A stretch of DNA of 64,000 nucleotides from Brevibacterium sp. 239c (GCF_900169365.1 NZ_FXZH01000010.1:1-64000), one strand, 5' to 3'; counted from the stretch's first letter, positions 51,423 through 60,968 are shown. Numbers and translations: made by a program. Notes: generated by a model from the letters alone, not told the origin.

Positions 51423-52337
51423 ATGGACAAGACGACGAGCCTGTCAGAGGCGATCAGCACCCATCTCAACGATGGCGATACAGTCGCGCTCGAAGGCTTC
51501 GGCCACCTCGTGCCGGTTGCTGCCGCGCATGAGATCATCCGACAGAAATTCTCGAATCTCACCCTGGCGCGCATGTCCTGTGATGTCATCGTCGACCAGC
51601 TCCTCGGCGCGAACTGCCTCACGGGACTGATCGCAGCCTTCATCGCCAACAGCTCGGCAGGTTCTCTCCATGAACTGCGCCGAAGAATTGAGCACTCGGA
51701 TCCGGAGCCGCTGTGGTTCGACGAATACAGCCACGGCGGAATGGTGGCCAGATACCAGGCCGGTGCTTCGAAACTCCCGTTCCAGCCGATCGCCTCCTAT
51801 CGCGGCAGCGATCTCGCCGAGAAGAATCCCCGAATCAGATCCGTGGACGACCCCTTCGGCGGTCCGCCGATCTACGTCGTGCCCGCACTCAACCCGGACC
51901 TCACCGTCATCCACGCCCAACGTGCCGACTCCGCCGGCAATGTGCAGGCCTGGGGCATGCTGGGAATCCAGACCGAAGCAGCCTTCGCCGGTCGACGACT
52001 CATCGTCACCGTCGAAGAGATCGTCGACGAGTCCATCATCCGGTCCGACCCGAACCGCACCATCGTCCCGTCCCACGTTGTCGACGCAGTCGTTGAAGTT
52101 CCACGAGGTGCTCATCCGCACGCCGTGCAGGGATACTACGACCGCGACGATGCGTTCTCCCGGGACTGGTCGGCTCTCGCCCGGGACGCCGAGGCGGTCA
52201 AGGCCTGGTTGCAGACCAACATCCACGACACCGCAGATCACGAAGAATTCCTCGCACTCCTCGGACCCGACCATTTCGACCACCTGGGAATCCGTGACGC
52301 TTATTCGACACCCGTCAACTATGGAGGTCGGGAATGA
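51423..52337 (+). CDS. CoA-transferase subunit A (GctA/family I)
   Basis: The 304-residue protein follows the family I CoA-transferase alpha-subunit pattern: LSEAISTHLNDGDTVALEGFGHLVPVAAAHEIIRQ at the start. Later are GSDLAEKNPRIRSVDDPFGGPPIYVVPALNPDLTVIHAQRADSAGNVQAWG (about 124-174) and the substrate loop IVTVEEIVDESIIRSDPNRT. It is closest in layout to glutaconate/3-oxoadipate-type transferases. The start at 51423 follows AAGGAGG; an earlier in-frame ATG at 51405 lacks one. The beta subunit gene overlaps its stop by 4 bp. Confidence 0.85.
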   Translation: MDKTTSLSEAISTHLNDGDTVALEGFGHLVPVAAAHEIIRQKFSNLTLARMSCDVIVDQLLGANCLTGLIAAFIANSSAGSLHELRRRIEHSDPEPLWFDEYSHGGMVARYQAGASKLPFQPIASYRGSDLAEKNPRIRSVDDPFGGPPIYVVPALNPDLTVIHAQRADSAGNVQAWGMLGIQTEAAFAGRRLIVTVEEIVDESIIRSDPNRTIVPSHVVDAVVEVPRGAHPHAVQGYYDRDDAFSRDWSALARDAEAVKAWLQTNIHDTADHEEFLALLGPDHFDHLGIRDAYSTPVNYGGRE

Positions 52338-53146
52338 CTGCTGATACCTCGAATCACACCGCCGCGAAGAACGAGGGTGAGGACATCACGAGCAGCGAAC
52401 TGCTCGCCATCCATTCGGCGCGTGCCCTGGCCGGACGCCGCGTCGTCTTCGCCGGACATGGCTTGCCGACGCTGGCCACCTCACTGGCTCAGCGAACCGT
52501 GGCACCGGAGATAGAAATCGTCTATGAGTCGGGAGTCGCCGGTGCCAGGCCACCGGACCTGCCGCGCACCATCTCTGATTCTGTGCTGGTACCGGGCGCC
52601 GCCTCGGTGATTCCGATGACTCACCTGTTCAACTACGTCCTGCAGGGGCAACGCATCGATGTCGGATTCCTCGGTGCCGCTCAGGTCGATCGCTACGGCA
52701 GCCTCAACTCCACCCTGATCGGCGAGGACTGGGAACACCCCGACAGCAGGCTTCCAGGCTCCGGCGGAGCCATCGAAGCCATGGCTGGGGCGGCCGAGAT
52801 CTTCCTCGTGATGCGTCGGCACACTCCGCGCACTTTCGTTGAAACCCTTGACTTCGTCACCTCGCCCAGTCCCCACCGGGCCGCACAGTCTGAGGTCGGG
52901 GTCATGCCAGCCGGTGCGGGGGTCACGCATGTGATCACGGATCTGGGAATCATGACCCGATTCGCCCAGGACGAGGAGCTCACGCTGAGCGCGGTGCACC
53001 CAGGGATCGACCCTGCCGAGGTCGTCCGGCAGACCGGCTGGGATCTGAAGGTCTCAGCTGATCTCGAGACGACTACGGCGCCTACGCCGGACGAACTCAC
53101 CATCCTGCGCGACTCCCTCGACCCTTCCCGCATCTACCTGCGCTGA
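52334..53146 (+). CDS. CoA-transferase subunit B (GctB/family I)
   Basis: The 270-residue beta subunit has ELLAIHSARALAGRRVVFAGHGLPTLATSLAQR near the start. The catalytic glutamate region is IVYESGVAG (Glu near 58). LGAAQVDRYGSLNSTLIG and LPGSGGAIEAMAGA match the S-x-x-G-G loop found in glutaconate CoA-transferase B. It forms the active site with subunit A. A TGA-ATG overlap couples the two genes. The acid substrate is unknown; the MHS carrier 85 bp downstream presumably imports it. Confidence 0.85.
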   Translation: MTADTSNHTAAKNEGEDITSSELLAIHSARALAGRRVVFAGHGLPTLATSLAQRTVAPEIEIVYESGVAGARPPDLPRTISDSVLVPGAASVIPMTHLFNYVLQGQRIDVGFLGAAQVDRYGSLNSTLIGEDWEHPDSRLPGSGGAIEAMAGAAEIFLVMRRHTPRTFVETLDFVTSPSPHRAAQSEVGVMPAGAGVTHVITDLGIMTRFAQDEELTLSAVHPGIDPAEVVRQTGWDLKVSADLETTTAPTPDELTILRDSLDPSRIYLR

Positions 53147-53231
53147 AGCCGCCGGAAGCGTCTCACAGGAGAGACCGCTGCCGGCGGTGCGAGCCAGAAT
53201 CCGAAACATTCCACCGAAGTAGGACAGAACT

Positions 53232-54632
53232 ATGTCAAAGATGACGAGTGACTTTGTCGCCACCCCGCCAGATCCGAATGTGACCCGACCCGAACTTCGC
53301 CGTGCCGCCTGGTCGTCATGGCTGGGCAGCTCGCTTGAGTACATGGACTTCACCCTCTACACCCTGGCCTCAGCCTTGGTCTTCGGCCCGCTCTTCTTTC
53401 CCAACGAAACGCCTGCTGTTGCACTGATCGCCAGCCTCGGCGTCTATGGTTCCGGGTTCGTCGTCCGACCAATCGGCGGCTACATCTTCGGACGCGTCGG
53501 TGACAAGCACGGGCGCCGCATCGTCCTCATCGTCACCTTGTCCATGATGGGAATTGCCACCATGGGCATCGGGCTCCTGCCCACCTATGCGCAGATCGGT
53601 GTCTGGGCTCCGATCTTCCTCGTCATCTTGCGCCTGGTCCAGGGGTTCGGTGCCGGAGCCGAGCTGGCCGGTGCCTCCGTGCTCCTGGTTGAGTCGTCAC
53701 CAGTTCGACGGCGTGGGCTCTTCGGCGCCATCGTCGCAATGGGCACCAACAGCGGAATCTTCCTGGCTACGGTCCTGTGGACTCTGCTGACGCTGCTGCC
53801 CGACGATGACTTCCTCAGCTGGGGCTGGCGGGTTCCGTTCCTGCTCAGCATCGTCACGACCTTCGTGGCACTGGCCATTCGCACGAAGGTCAAGGAATCA
53901 CCCGTGTTCGAGGAAGCCAAGGAGCGGCGTGCCGCCCTCAGCGCTGCCGAGGTGAAACAGCCGAGCATTCTCGTCGAGGCTCGACGGTCGACGAAGTCAT
54001 TCCTGCTCGCCCTCGGTATTCGGATGGGCGAGAACTCCGCCGTGTATCTGGTCAAGGGCTTCATGGTGGGCTGGGTCGTGACGACGACAGGCACCGACTC
54101 CTCGGTCGTCACGACAGGGATCATGATCGGAACGATCATCGGATTCGCCACCGTCCCCTTCTTCGGCAAGCTCAGCGACACGGTAGGGCGTCGGCCGGTA
54201 TTCCTGGCCTTCACCGTTTTCCAGATCCTCTTCGCAGTGCCGGCGATGCTGCTCATCGACACCGGCAATCCGATCCTCATCGCCTGCGTCTTCGCGATCT
54301 TCGTCGGCGGACCTCTGCCGAACCTCTACGGAGTTGAATCAAGCTGGTTGGTTGAGCTCTTCGGATCCAAGCACCGGTACACCTTCATGACCACGATCAA
54401 GGAGATCGGCTCCGTCGTCTCCGGCGGATTGGCCCCAGTGATCGCGGCCGGCCTCGTTGCAGTGATCACGGACTCCTGGTGGCCCGTGGCGATCGTTCTC
54501 ATCCTGTTCGCCGGCTGCGGATTGCTGGGTGCCTACTTCGCGCCGGAGACGCGAGGGCGTGACCTGACCACCGAGGTGGATGCGGTCGATGATCGGGTCG
54601 AGGCCCAGGTGGAGGCCCCTGTCGGGTCCTGA
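53232..54632 (+). CDS. MHS-family (metabolite:H+ symporter) MFS carrier
   Basis: The 466-residue 12-helix carrier has the MHS start RAAWSSWLGSSLEYMDFTLYTLASALVFGPLFFP, loop 2-3 FGRVGDKHGRRIVL, and KLSDTVGRRPVF in the second half. A large helix-4 stretch, GAGAELAGASVLLVESSP, is typical of the family. MHS members import organic acids or osmolytes with protons. It follows the two-subunit CoA-transferase and is likely part of the same LysR-controlled operon. Confidence 0.88.
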   Translation: MSKMTSDFVATPPDPNVTRPELRRAAWSSWLGSSLEYMDFTLYTLASALVFGPLFFPNETPAVALIASLGVYGSGFVVRPIGGYIFGRVGDKHGRRIVLIVTLSMMGIATMGIGLLPTYAQIGVWAPIFLVILRLVQGFGAGAELAGASVLLVESSPVRRRGLFGAIVAMGTNSGIFLATVLWTLLTLLPDDDFLSWGWRVPFLLSIVTTFVALAIRTKVKESPVFEEAKERRAALSAAEVKQPSILVEARRSTKSFLLALGIRMGENSAVYLVKGFMVGWVVTTTGTDSSVVTTGIMIGTIIGFATVPFFGKLSDTVGRRPVFLAFTVFQILFAVPAMLLIDTGNPILIACVFAIFVGGPLPNLYGVESSWLVELFGSKHRYTFMTTIKEIGSVVSGGLAPVIAAGLVAVITDSWWPVAIVLILFAGCGLLGAYFAPETRGRDLTTEVDAVDDRVEAQVEAPVGS

Positions 54633-54651
54633 ACCACAGCCGACAGCACTG

Positions 54652-55542
54652 TCACTTATCGAGGCCGAAGCAGACGCCTGTCAGCTCTTCTGAGACTTCC
54701 CACAGGCGACGTGCCGTGGTGAGGTCGCTGGCTGAGGAAGATCGGCCGACCAAGGTGGGGGAGCCCCGCAGCTCACCGCGCCCGTCAGGTCCGATGTAGC
54801 TCGCGCCGGGAAGATCCTGTGTTGCCGCGAAGAGCGACGGCAAGGCACCGTGTTCGCTGGTTTGGGCGAATATCCGTCCAGCAAGATTCGCCGCGGCAAC
54901 GAGAACCTTCGGCTGGCCCTTGGTCCCGAGCCCCGTCGCTGCGTATCCGGGATGTGCGGCCAAGGAGCGAACGTTGGAACCGGCTTGGTGGAGTCGCCGC
55001 TGGAGCTCGAGAGAGAACAGCAGATTGGCCAACTTCGACTGCCCGTATGAGGCCGCGAATCCGTACTTGCGTTGGCGCAGCGCCAGATCATCGAAATGGA
55101 TCTCGCCTGCTTTGTGGGCGCCGGAGGCAACCGTTACCACCCGGTCGCTGATGTGAGGCAGGAGGAGATTGGTCAATGCGAAGTGGCCCAGGTGGTTCGT
55201 GCCGAACTGCAGGTCGAACCCGTCCTTGGTCTGAGCGCCGTGAACTCCGGCTACTCCCGCATTGTTGATGAGTATGTCGAGGGGGTCATCCCACGACTGG
55301 GCGAACGAACTGATCGAGGACAGGTCGGCGAGGTCGAGTTCTCGCACCTCGGTGTTCCCGCTCATCGCGCGGGCGGCTTCTCGGCCGCGCTGTACGCTGC
55401 GGACCGCCAGAACGACGTGCGCGCCCGCTCGCGCGGATGCCGCTGCTGTCGCCGCACCGACTCCACCGTTGGCTCCGGTGATCATCACTGTGCGGCCGAC
55501 CATTGAGGGCATGTCAGAAGCAGTCCACCGATATTTCGCCAT
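54652..55542 (-). CDS. SDR oxidoreductase, retinol-dehydrogenase-like
   Basis: The 296-residue Rossmann enzyme has TGANGGVGAATAA near 20-32, LDLADLSSISSF, ILINNAGVAGVHG near 89 and the catalytic YGQSKLANLLFSLEL (YxxxK near 166). It belongs to the group of retinol-dehydrogenase or WW-oxidoreductase-like SDRs, which have a longer C-terminus than the classical ones. Function in this organism is unknown. It is convergent with the MHS carrier gene, 19 bp apart. Confidence 0.86.
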   Translation of the reverse strand: MAKYRWTASDMPSMVGRTVMITGANGGVGAATAAASARAGAHVVLAVRSVQRGREAARAMSGNTEVRELDLADLSSISSFAQSWDDPLDILINNAGVAGVHGAQTKDGFDLQFGTNHLGHFALTNLLLPHISDRVVTVASGAHKAGEIHFDDLALRQRKYGFAASYGQSKLANLLFSLELQRRLHQAGSNVRSLAAHPGYAATGLGTKGQPKVLVAAANLAGRIFAQTSEHGALPSLFAATQDLPGASYIGPDGRGELRGSPTLVGRSSSASDLTTARRLWEVSEELTGVCFGLDK

Positions 55543-55752
55543 GGGCCGAGCCTACTCGCGATCATCGGGTGAAGAGGTCGCCGCTGCTCCGCGCTGCTCC
55601 GGGGTCGACGAATCGCGGCAGTCGAGTTTCGTGGAAACCGAAAGACGCGATTGATGTGCGAATTCCGCCGGCGCCGCGGTCTGCGCATGCGTGAGTGACC
55701 GCACTGTGATGGGGTGTTGTGCAGACCTGCGCGGCGGAGTAGAACTGGATCA

Positions 55753-57225
55753 ATGACGGGAACTTCAGAGACAACGGCCATGTCGGCACAGCAGCGCAGG
55801 ATCCTCGCCGTGATGCTGGTGCCGATGTTCATGTCTCTGCTGAGTGTCTCCATCGTCAACGTCATCCTGCCCGATATGCAGAAGTCGATCGGGGCCTCGA
55901 ATTCCGCGATCCAGTGGGTGCTCTCCGGCTACACGCTGGCCTTCGGCGTACTGCTCGTCGCAGCCGGTCGCGCCGGTGACCTCTTCGGACGGGGCAGGCT
56001 CTTCGTCGCAGGAGTGAGCGTCTTCGCCTTCGGCTCGCTCATCGCCGGCTTCGCTCCCGACCCGGTGATGCTCAACGTCGCGCGCATCGTCATGGGCATC
56101 GGCTCGGGACTGCTGAGTCCCCAGGGCGTGGGGATGCTGCAGCAGTACTTCCACGGCAAGATCCGTGGTCGTGCCTTCGGCATGTTCGGCACCATCGTCG
56201 GTGTCTCCGTCGGCATCGGGCCCGTGCTCGGCGGAGGCCTCATCGCGGTGCTCGGGGAAGAATGGGGATGGCGTTCGGCGTTCCTCATCAACGTGCCGAT
56301 CGCCATTGCCGCTATCCTCCTCGGTCGGCTCTGGCTGCCGCGGAGCGCGTGGAGGGGCAGTGCTGCCGAGGCCGGCGGCGCCGACGGCGGGCGCGCCGAT
56401 TTCGATCCGGTCGGCCTCGTGCTCCTGTCACTGGGCACCCTGTTCGTCATGCTTCCCTTCCTCGAACGCTCCGCCGGTGCCTGGATCTACGCTCTGGTCC
56501 CCGTGGGTGCCGTCGTCATCTGGCTGTGGGTGCGCTGGGAGGGCCGTTATGCCCGCCGAGGCGGTGCCCCGATGGTCGATATGAACCTGTTCCGCACCCG
56601 GTCATTCGCCTATGGCGCCTCCCTGACGTCGATGTATTTCGTGGGCATGCCCGGAGTCTGGGTCATCGTCGCCCTCTATCTCCAGAACGGCCTCGGATTC
56701 CCTGCGCTCGAAGCGGGACTGATGGGTCTTCCCTCGGCGCTGTTGGCAGCGGTCAGTGCCCAAGCCTCCGGTCGCGTGGTCCTCACCTTCGGGCGCAAGA
56801 TGGTCGTGCTCGGAGTCGGCATCGCCATCGTCGGAGTTGTCACGTCTGCACTGATCGTCCTCGCTCACGAAGACCTGGGCATCAGCATCTGGTGGATGCT
56901 GGCGAGCCTGGGTCTGACCGGGATCGGCCAGGGCATGGCGATCAGTCCGAACCAGACACTGACCCTGGCCGATGTGCCCGTCGAATATGCGGGAAGCTCC
57001 GGTGGGGTGATGCAGACTGGGCAGCGCGTGGGTACGGCCATCGGCATCGCGGTCGTCACGGCCGTGTTCTTCGTTGCCCAGGGAATGGCCGGATATGGGG
57101 TCGCGATCGTCACAGGATTCGGATTCATCGCCGCGGTCATGGTCTTCGCCGGACTCATCGGAATCGTCGACCTGGTCCGCGGGCGGGCGAAGGATCGGCA
57201 GACTGCCACAGTGGCAGGAGGCTGA
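55753..57225 (+). CDS. DHA2-family multidrug efflux MFS transporter
   Basis: The 490-residue carrier has 14 predicted membrane helices. Helix 1 and the following loop read MLVPMFMSLLSVSIVNVILPDMQKSIG, with motif A in GRAGDLFGRGRLF. The antiporter motif C is in helix 5 (GVSVGIGPVLGGGLIAVLGE, near 147-166), followed by WRSAFLINVPI. These are the marks of EmrB/QacA drug:H+ antiporters. The start at 55753 was preferred over 55714 because helix 1 then begins at the usual distance. No regulator is adjacent. Confidence 0.87.
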   Translation: MTGTSETTAMSAQQRRILAVMLVPMFMSLLSVSIVNVILPDMQKSIGASNSAIQWVLSGYTLAFGVLLVAAGRAGDLFGRGRLFVAGVSVFAFGSLIAGFAPDPVMLNVARIVMGIGSGLLSPQGVGMLQQYFHGKIRGRAFGMFGTIVGVSVGIGPVLGGGLIAVLGEEWGWRSAFLINVPIAIAAILLGRLWLPRSAWRGSAAEAGGADGGRADFDPVGLVLLSLGTLFVMLPFLERSAGAWIYALVPVGAVVIWLWVRWEGRYARRGGAPMVDMNLFRTRSFAYGASLTSMYFVGMPGVWVIVALYLQNGLGFPALEAGLMGLPSALLAAVSAQASGRVVLTFGRKMVVLGVGIAIVGVVTSALIVLAHEDLGISIWWMLASLGLTGIGQGMAISPNQTLTLADVPVEYAGSSGGVMQTGQRVGTAIGIAVVTAVFFVAQGMAGYGVAIVTGFGFIAAVMVFAGLIGIVDLVRGRAKDRQTATVAGG

Positions 57226-57611
57226 GGTCCGGAACGCATTGTTCCGGGGTCGAATCCTCCCGGCTAAAGGTATTGAGAATATGCCTCCAAAACGTCGGAC
57301 AACCTCGGCGAAGGTGACATTTTCGGGTGGACAGCGAAGGCTCATCGGCTATGCTGGCCGAGTTGCACAGTGAGTTTCATGAGGTCGGAACTCGGCCGAC
57401 TGCGAACCGCTCGTGCCCTGCGCGACCACGCACAGTCCTTCACAAAGGACGCGGACCACACTGCGCAGACGTCACCGCACCATCCTTCTTGGTGACAGCT
57501 CTTCGATTCGACCGCTGCCAGAGACGCCCCGTGGTACTGAGCCGCGGTCTGACGAACACCGAAGGCGGCATCGCTGTGATGCCAGCCGTCACGAGACCAC
57601 GAGGATCAAAC
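57226..57611. other. Intergenic region (386 bp) before malic enzyme
   Basis: Just after the exporter gene a 7-bp inverted repeat, CCGGAAC/GTTCCGG, may be a weak terminator. The rest contains no credible gene. A frame in phase with malic enzyme extends upstream to 57327, but it lacks conserved sequence and a ribosome-binding site. No riboswitch-like structure was recognised by eye. Confidence 0.5.
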
Positions 57612-58820
57612 ATGACGACAACGACCGACACAACCACCGCTGCCGCACAGAACTCGCTGCCGCCCATCACCGATGATGAGATCTTCGCCGGGCACGAAGG
57701 CGGCAAACTCTCTGCCGAGCTCACCCGTCCGCTCGAGACCCAGCGTGATCTCTCCATTGCCTATACTCCCGGCGTCGCCAAGGTCTGCACCGCGATCAAG
57801 GACGAGCCGGAACTGGCGCGGACCCACACCTGGACCGGTCGACTCGTCGCCGTCGTCTCCGACGGATCTGCCGTGCTCGGCCTCGGTGACATCGGGGCGA
57901 AGGCCTCGCTGCCGGTCATGGAGGGCAAGTGCGCCCTGTTCAAGCGCTTCTCCGGGCTCGACGCCATCCCGATCGTCCTCGATACGAATGACTCGGACGA
58001 GATCGTCGAGACCCTCGTCCGCATGGCCCCGTCGTTCGGCGCAGTCAACCTCGAAGACATCTCAGCACCTCGCTGCTTCGAGATCGAGGACCGTGTCAAG
58101 GCCGCGCTCGACATCCCTGTCATGCATGATGACCAGCACGGCACCGCCGTCGTCGTCCTCGCTGCACTGACGAATGCGCTGCGCGTGGTCGACAAGTCTT
58201 TCGACTCCATCAAGGTCGTCCTCTCCGGGGCAGGAGCTGCTGGAGTCGCCGTAGCCAAGATCCTCGGCGATGCCGGTGTGAAGGACGTTGTCGTCCTCGA
58301 CTCCAAGGGGATTATCGACTCCGACCGTGCGGATCTGACTCCGACGAAGGAATGGCTGGCGTCGAACACGAATCCACGCACCATCACTGGCAGGATCGAC
58401 ACCGCGCTCGCCGGTGCCGACGTATTCATCGGCGTCTCCGGCGGCACCATCGATGAGAAGCACCTGCCGCAGATGGCCGACAACGCTGTGATCTTCGGCC
58501 TGTCGAACCCGAACCCGGAGATCACCCCGGACATCGCGCAGAAGTACGCCTCGGTGGTCGCCACCGGCCGCAGTGACTTCCCGAACCAGATCAACAACGT
58601 TCTCGCGTTCCCAGGAATCTTTCGCGGAGCCCTGGATGCCGGAGCCACCGATATCACGGATGCCATGAAGCTCGCTGCCGCGCGTGCCATCGCCGATCTG
58701 GTCGGCGATGACCTGGCACCGGACTACATTGTGCCCGGAGCGCTGGACGCGCGGGTTGCTCCTGCCGTTGCTTCTGCGGTTGAGACCGCGGCCGATGCTG
58801 ACGGTGTCGCTCGGGAGTAG
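57612..58820 (+). CDS. maeB: NAD(P)-dependent malic enzyme
   Basis: The 402-residue enzyme decarboxylates malate to pyruvate. It carries SIAYTPGVAKVC (catalytic Tyr near 54), VLGLGDIGAKASLPVMEGKCALFKRFSGLDAIPI (near 95-130; Lys general base), NLEDISAPRCFEIED and MHDDQHGTAVVVLAA (metal-binding Asp residues near 175), then a Rossmann GAGAAGVAVAKIL. Length is that of the short bacterial malic enzymes without the PTA-like extension of full MaeB. ATG 57612 was chosen over an upstream start since MTTTTDTTTAAAQ precedes the conserved core. It supplies pyruvate and NAD(P)H during growth on the dicarboxylates that other loci here import. Confidence 0.9.
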   Translation: MTTTTDTTTAAAQNSLPPITDDEIFAGHEGGKLSAELTRPLETQRDLSIAYTPGVAKVCTAIKDEPELARTHTWTGRLVAVVSDGSAVLGLGDIGAKASLPVMEGKCALFKRFSGLDAIPIVLDTNDSDEIVETLVRMAPSFGAVNLEDISAPRCFEIEDRVKAALDIPVMHDDQHGTAVVVLAALTNALRVVDKSFDSIKVVLSGAGAAGVAVAKILGDAGVKDVVVLDSKGIIDSDRADLTPTKEWLASNTNPRTITGRIDTALAGADVFIGVSGGTIDEKHLPQMADNAVIFGLSNPNPEITPDIAQKYASVVATGRSDFPNQINNVLAFPGIFRGALDAGATDITDAMKLAAARAIADLVGDDLAPDYIVPGALDARVAPAVASAVETAADADGVARE

Positions 58821-58863
58821 GTTTCGGAGGTTGTCTGCCTGCGGGCAACAGCCTGCAGAGGCG

Positions 58864-58901
58864 AACGGGCGCCGGTGCGAAATTACGCGCCGGCGCCCGT
58901 T
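58864..58901. terminator. Bidirectional terminator hairpin
   Basis: AACGGGCGCCGG (58864-58875) pairs perfectly with CCGGCGCCCGTT (58890-58901). TGCG/CGCG extends the stem inward by four pairs including one G-T. It lies between the convergent malic enzyme and SPFH genes. Confidence 0.85.
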
Positions 58902-58943
58902 CTGTCATGTGCTGCCCAGACTGAGTCAGACTTTGACTCAGTC

Positions 58944-60032
58944 TCAGGAGCCGTCGGTCGTCGGGTCCGCGTTGTCGGTGTTGTGCCTGACAGCATCGAC
59001 TGCACGCTTCATCGCCGACTTGGTATCGGCACGTGCGCTCTGCGCCGCCTTCGACACAGACTGCTGCTGAGACTGGGGGCCGGTGGCACCCTTCAGGCCC
59101 GTGGTGTTCTTTGCGTCCTCGGATGCGTTGGCTGCGAACAGGGTATTCCTGATCTCCTGCGTCATCTCGCCCAGGCCGCCGGGGTTCGACGGCATGAACA
59201 GCACGTTGGAGCGACCCTCCTGGGCCACGTTCTGCATGGTGTCGAAGTACTGGGTCATCATGAGCAGCTGCTCGGCTGTTTTGTCGATGCCGACTTCCTG
59301 CAGCTTCGCGTACTGTTCGGCGATACCTTCGGCAATGGCTTTGCGCTGTGCGGCCACACCCTCACCGTGCAGGCGCATCGCCTCGGACTCAGCCTGAGCC
59401 TGTGTGACCCGCTTGATCTTGTCGGCCTCGGCCAGGGACTGAGCCGCGACCTTATCGCGCTGTGCGGCATTGATCGAGTTCATAGAGTCGCGGACCTTGG
59501 AGTCCGGGGTGATGTCGGTGACCAGGGTGCTCACGATCTTGAATCCGTAGCGCTTCATCGACTCCGACAGGCGGCGTTCGACGTTCTCCGCGATATCATC
59601 CTTGGACTCGAATGCTGTGTCCAGGGTCAGACCCGACAGTGCGGAGCGAACGGTGTCGAAGACGTAGGACCTGATCTGCTCTTCGGAGTTGGCCAGTTTG
59701 TAGTAGGCGTCGGTGGCGTTTTCCTCTTCGACGACATACTGGACGGCCACCGGCACTGTGACGAACACGTTGTCACTCGTCTTCGACTCGATGTTGACCT
59801 CGAGCTGCTGGACGCGCAGCGAGATCGGTTTGCTGATGGTCTCGACGAGAGGCATTTTGAAGTTCAGACCAGGTTTGGCAACTTTCTTGAACTTCCCGAA
59901 CCGTTCGACGACGACGTTCTCCTGCGTCTTGACGGTGAAGAACATACTGGTCCTCAGCTTGCCGAACAGAAGTACGCCGAGGATGACAACGATGACTACG
60001 ACGGCGATGACGCTTCCGGTGAGAATTTCCAT
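58944..60032 (-). CDS. SPFH/band-7 (stomatin/prohibitin-like) membrane protein
   Basis: The 362-residue protein has one N-terminal membrane helix (about 5-24) and then the band-7 domain (ENVVVERFGKFKKVAKPGLNFKMPLVE, about 38-64). Next is a long helical coiled coil rich in Ala, Glu and Gln (AQSLAEADKIKRVTQAQAESEAMRLHGEGVAAQRKAIAEG). It ends in a polar tail with many Ser, Thr and Gln. These proteins oligomerise at the cytoplasmic face of the membrane and organise lipid microdomains or membrane proteases. No NfeD gene is adjacent, unlike many bacterial homologues. Confidence 0.9.
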   Translation of the reverse strand: MEILTGSVIAVVVIVVILGVLLFGKLRTSMFFTVKTQENVVVERFGKFKKVAKPGLNFKMPLVETISKPISLRVQQLEVNIESKTSDNVFVTVPVAVQYVVEEENATDAYYKLANSEEQIRSYVFDTVRSALSGLTLDTAFESKDDIAENVERRLSESMKRYGFKIVSTLVTDITPDSKVRDSMNSINAAQRDKVAAQSLAEADKIKRVTQAQAESEAMRLHGEGVAAQRKAIAEGIAEQYAKLQEVGIDKTAEQLLMMTQYFDTMQNVAQEGRSNVLFMPSNPGGLGEMTQEIRNTLFAANASEDAKNTTGLKGATGPQSQQQSVSKAAQSARADTKSAMKRAVDAVRHNTDNADPTTDGS

Positions 60033-60131
60033 GGCTCCTCCGAGCTTTCAGTAGGTGCGCTGATTCTTACAACATCTGTTGCTTGCCCACTCTAGTGCTG
60101 TTTGGGGCAGGGGCGCGAGGGGAGACCGCAT

Positions 60132-60162
60132 GTCGGTCGAAGCCGACACATCTGATGTCAGA
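60132..60162. promoter_or_regulatory. Inverted repeats before the gntR-nagB operon
   Basis: TCTGATGTCAGA (60151-60162) is nearly palindromic and is preceded by a TGTCGG/CCGACA inverted pair (60132-60149). TATACT follows, a possible -10 box. This is a plausible binding site for the GntR encoded directly downstream. Confidence 0.5.
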
Positions 60163-60206
60163 CGTATACTGGAAGCTCGGTGCGGAACTATCTGTGGAGG
60201 GCGACA

Positions 60207-60962
60207 ATGACAGAGGCAATGCCGGCAGGCCATCAGCGTTCTGCCGCCGACAACGCCGAGGGGCGACGGAAGACGACGACGTCGGACCGGATCAAGGATC
60301 TCATTCTCGCAGACGGACTTCGCACCGGGGACCTGCTGCCCACCGAGGGGGAACTGTGCACTCGCCTCGGCGTTTCGCGGTCGAATGTCAGGGAAGCCAT
60401 TCGCAAGCTCTCGACCCTCGACATCGTTGACGTTCGGCACGGACACGGAACCTATGTGGGTGAGATGTCCCTGGACGCACTCGTCGAAGCTCTCGTGTTC
60501 CGCGGTGTGCTTAGTCCCGGTGATGACCTGCGCGCCTTGCGGGACGTGGTGGAGGTGCGTGAGGCCCTGGACCACGGAATGTCCGAAGCGATTGTGAAGA
60601 GCCTGGAGGGAACCACGAACCCGGACCTCTCAGCACTCGTCGAGGAGATGGTCGCCATGGCACAGGACGGACGCTCCTTTCCGCAGCAGGACCGCGCCTT
60701 CCACACCGGGTTGCTTGAGTCCTTGGGGAACTCGCTCGTCGGTCAGCTCGTAGCCGCCTTTTGGGACGTGCACACCGCTGTGCTGCCCAAGCTCAATCTC
60801 GCGGTGGCTGCCGATCTTGAACGCACCGCCCGGGCCCACGGACTCATGCTCACGGCGGCCGAAGCCGGGGACGTCGACGCCTTCCGCTCCGCGATCACCG
60901 TGCACTACGAACCGATCGCCCGAGCCCTTGACCACGCCCCGACACCACGAGCAGAGAGCTGA
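60207..60962 (+). CDS. GntR-family (FadR/FCD) regulator of the amino-sugar locus
   Basis: The 251-residue protein has a GntR winged helix (DRIKDLILADGLRTGDLLPTEGELCTRLGVSRSNVREAIRKLSTLDIVDVRHGHGTYV, about 28-85) and a C-terminal FCD domain (VVEVREALD..., with metal-site histidines in FHTGLLESLGN). The start at 60207 follows TGTGGAGGG. It is followed 6 bp later by the deaminase gene, so both share a transcript. A sugar phosphate such as an acetylated amino sugar is the expected effector. Confidence 0.86.
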   Translation: MTEAMPAGHQRSAADNAEGRRKTTTSDRIKDLILADGLRTGDLLPTEGELCTRLGVSRSNVREAIRKLSTLDIVDVRHGHGTYVGEMSLDALVEALVFRGVLSPGDDLRALRDVVEVREALDHGMSEAIVKSLEGTTNPDLSALVEEMVAMAQDGRSFPQQDRAFHTGLLESLGNSLVGQLVAAFWDVHTAVLPKLNLAVAADLERTARAHGLMLTAAEAGDVDAFRSAITVHYEPIARALDHAPTPRAES

Positions 60963-60968
60963 GGACCA

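Noticed and set aside
57327-57611. N-terminal extension of malic enzyme
   Set aside because: The extra 95 codons are not like any malic enzyme and have no start signal; ATG 57612 fits the known length.
57226-57611. Riboswitch upstream of malic enzyme
   Set aside because: The gap is long, but no conserved riboswitch core could be recognised and only a weak hairpin near the exporter end is visible.
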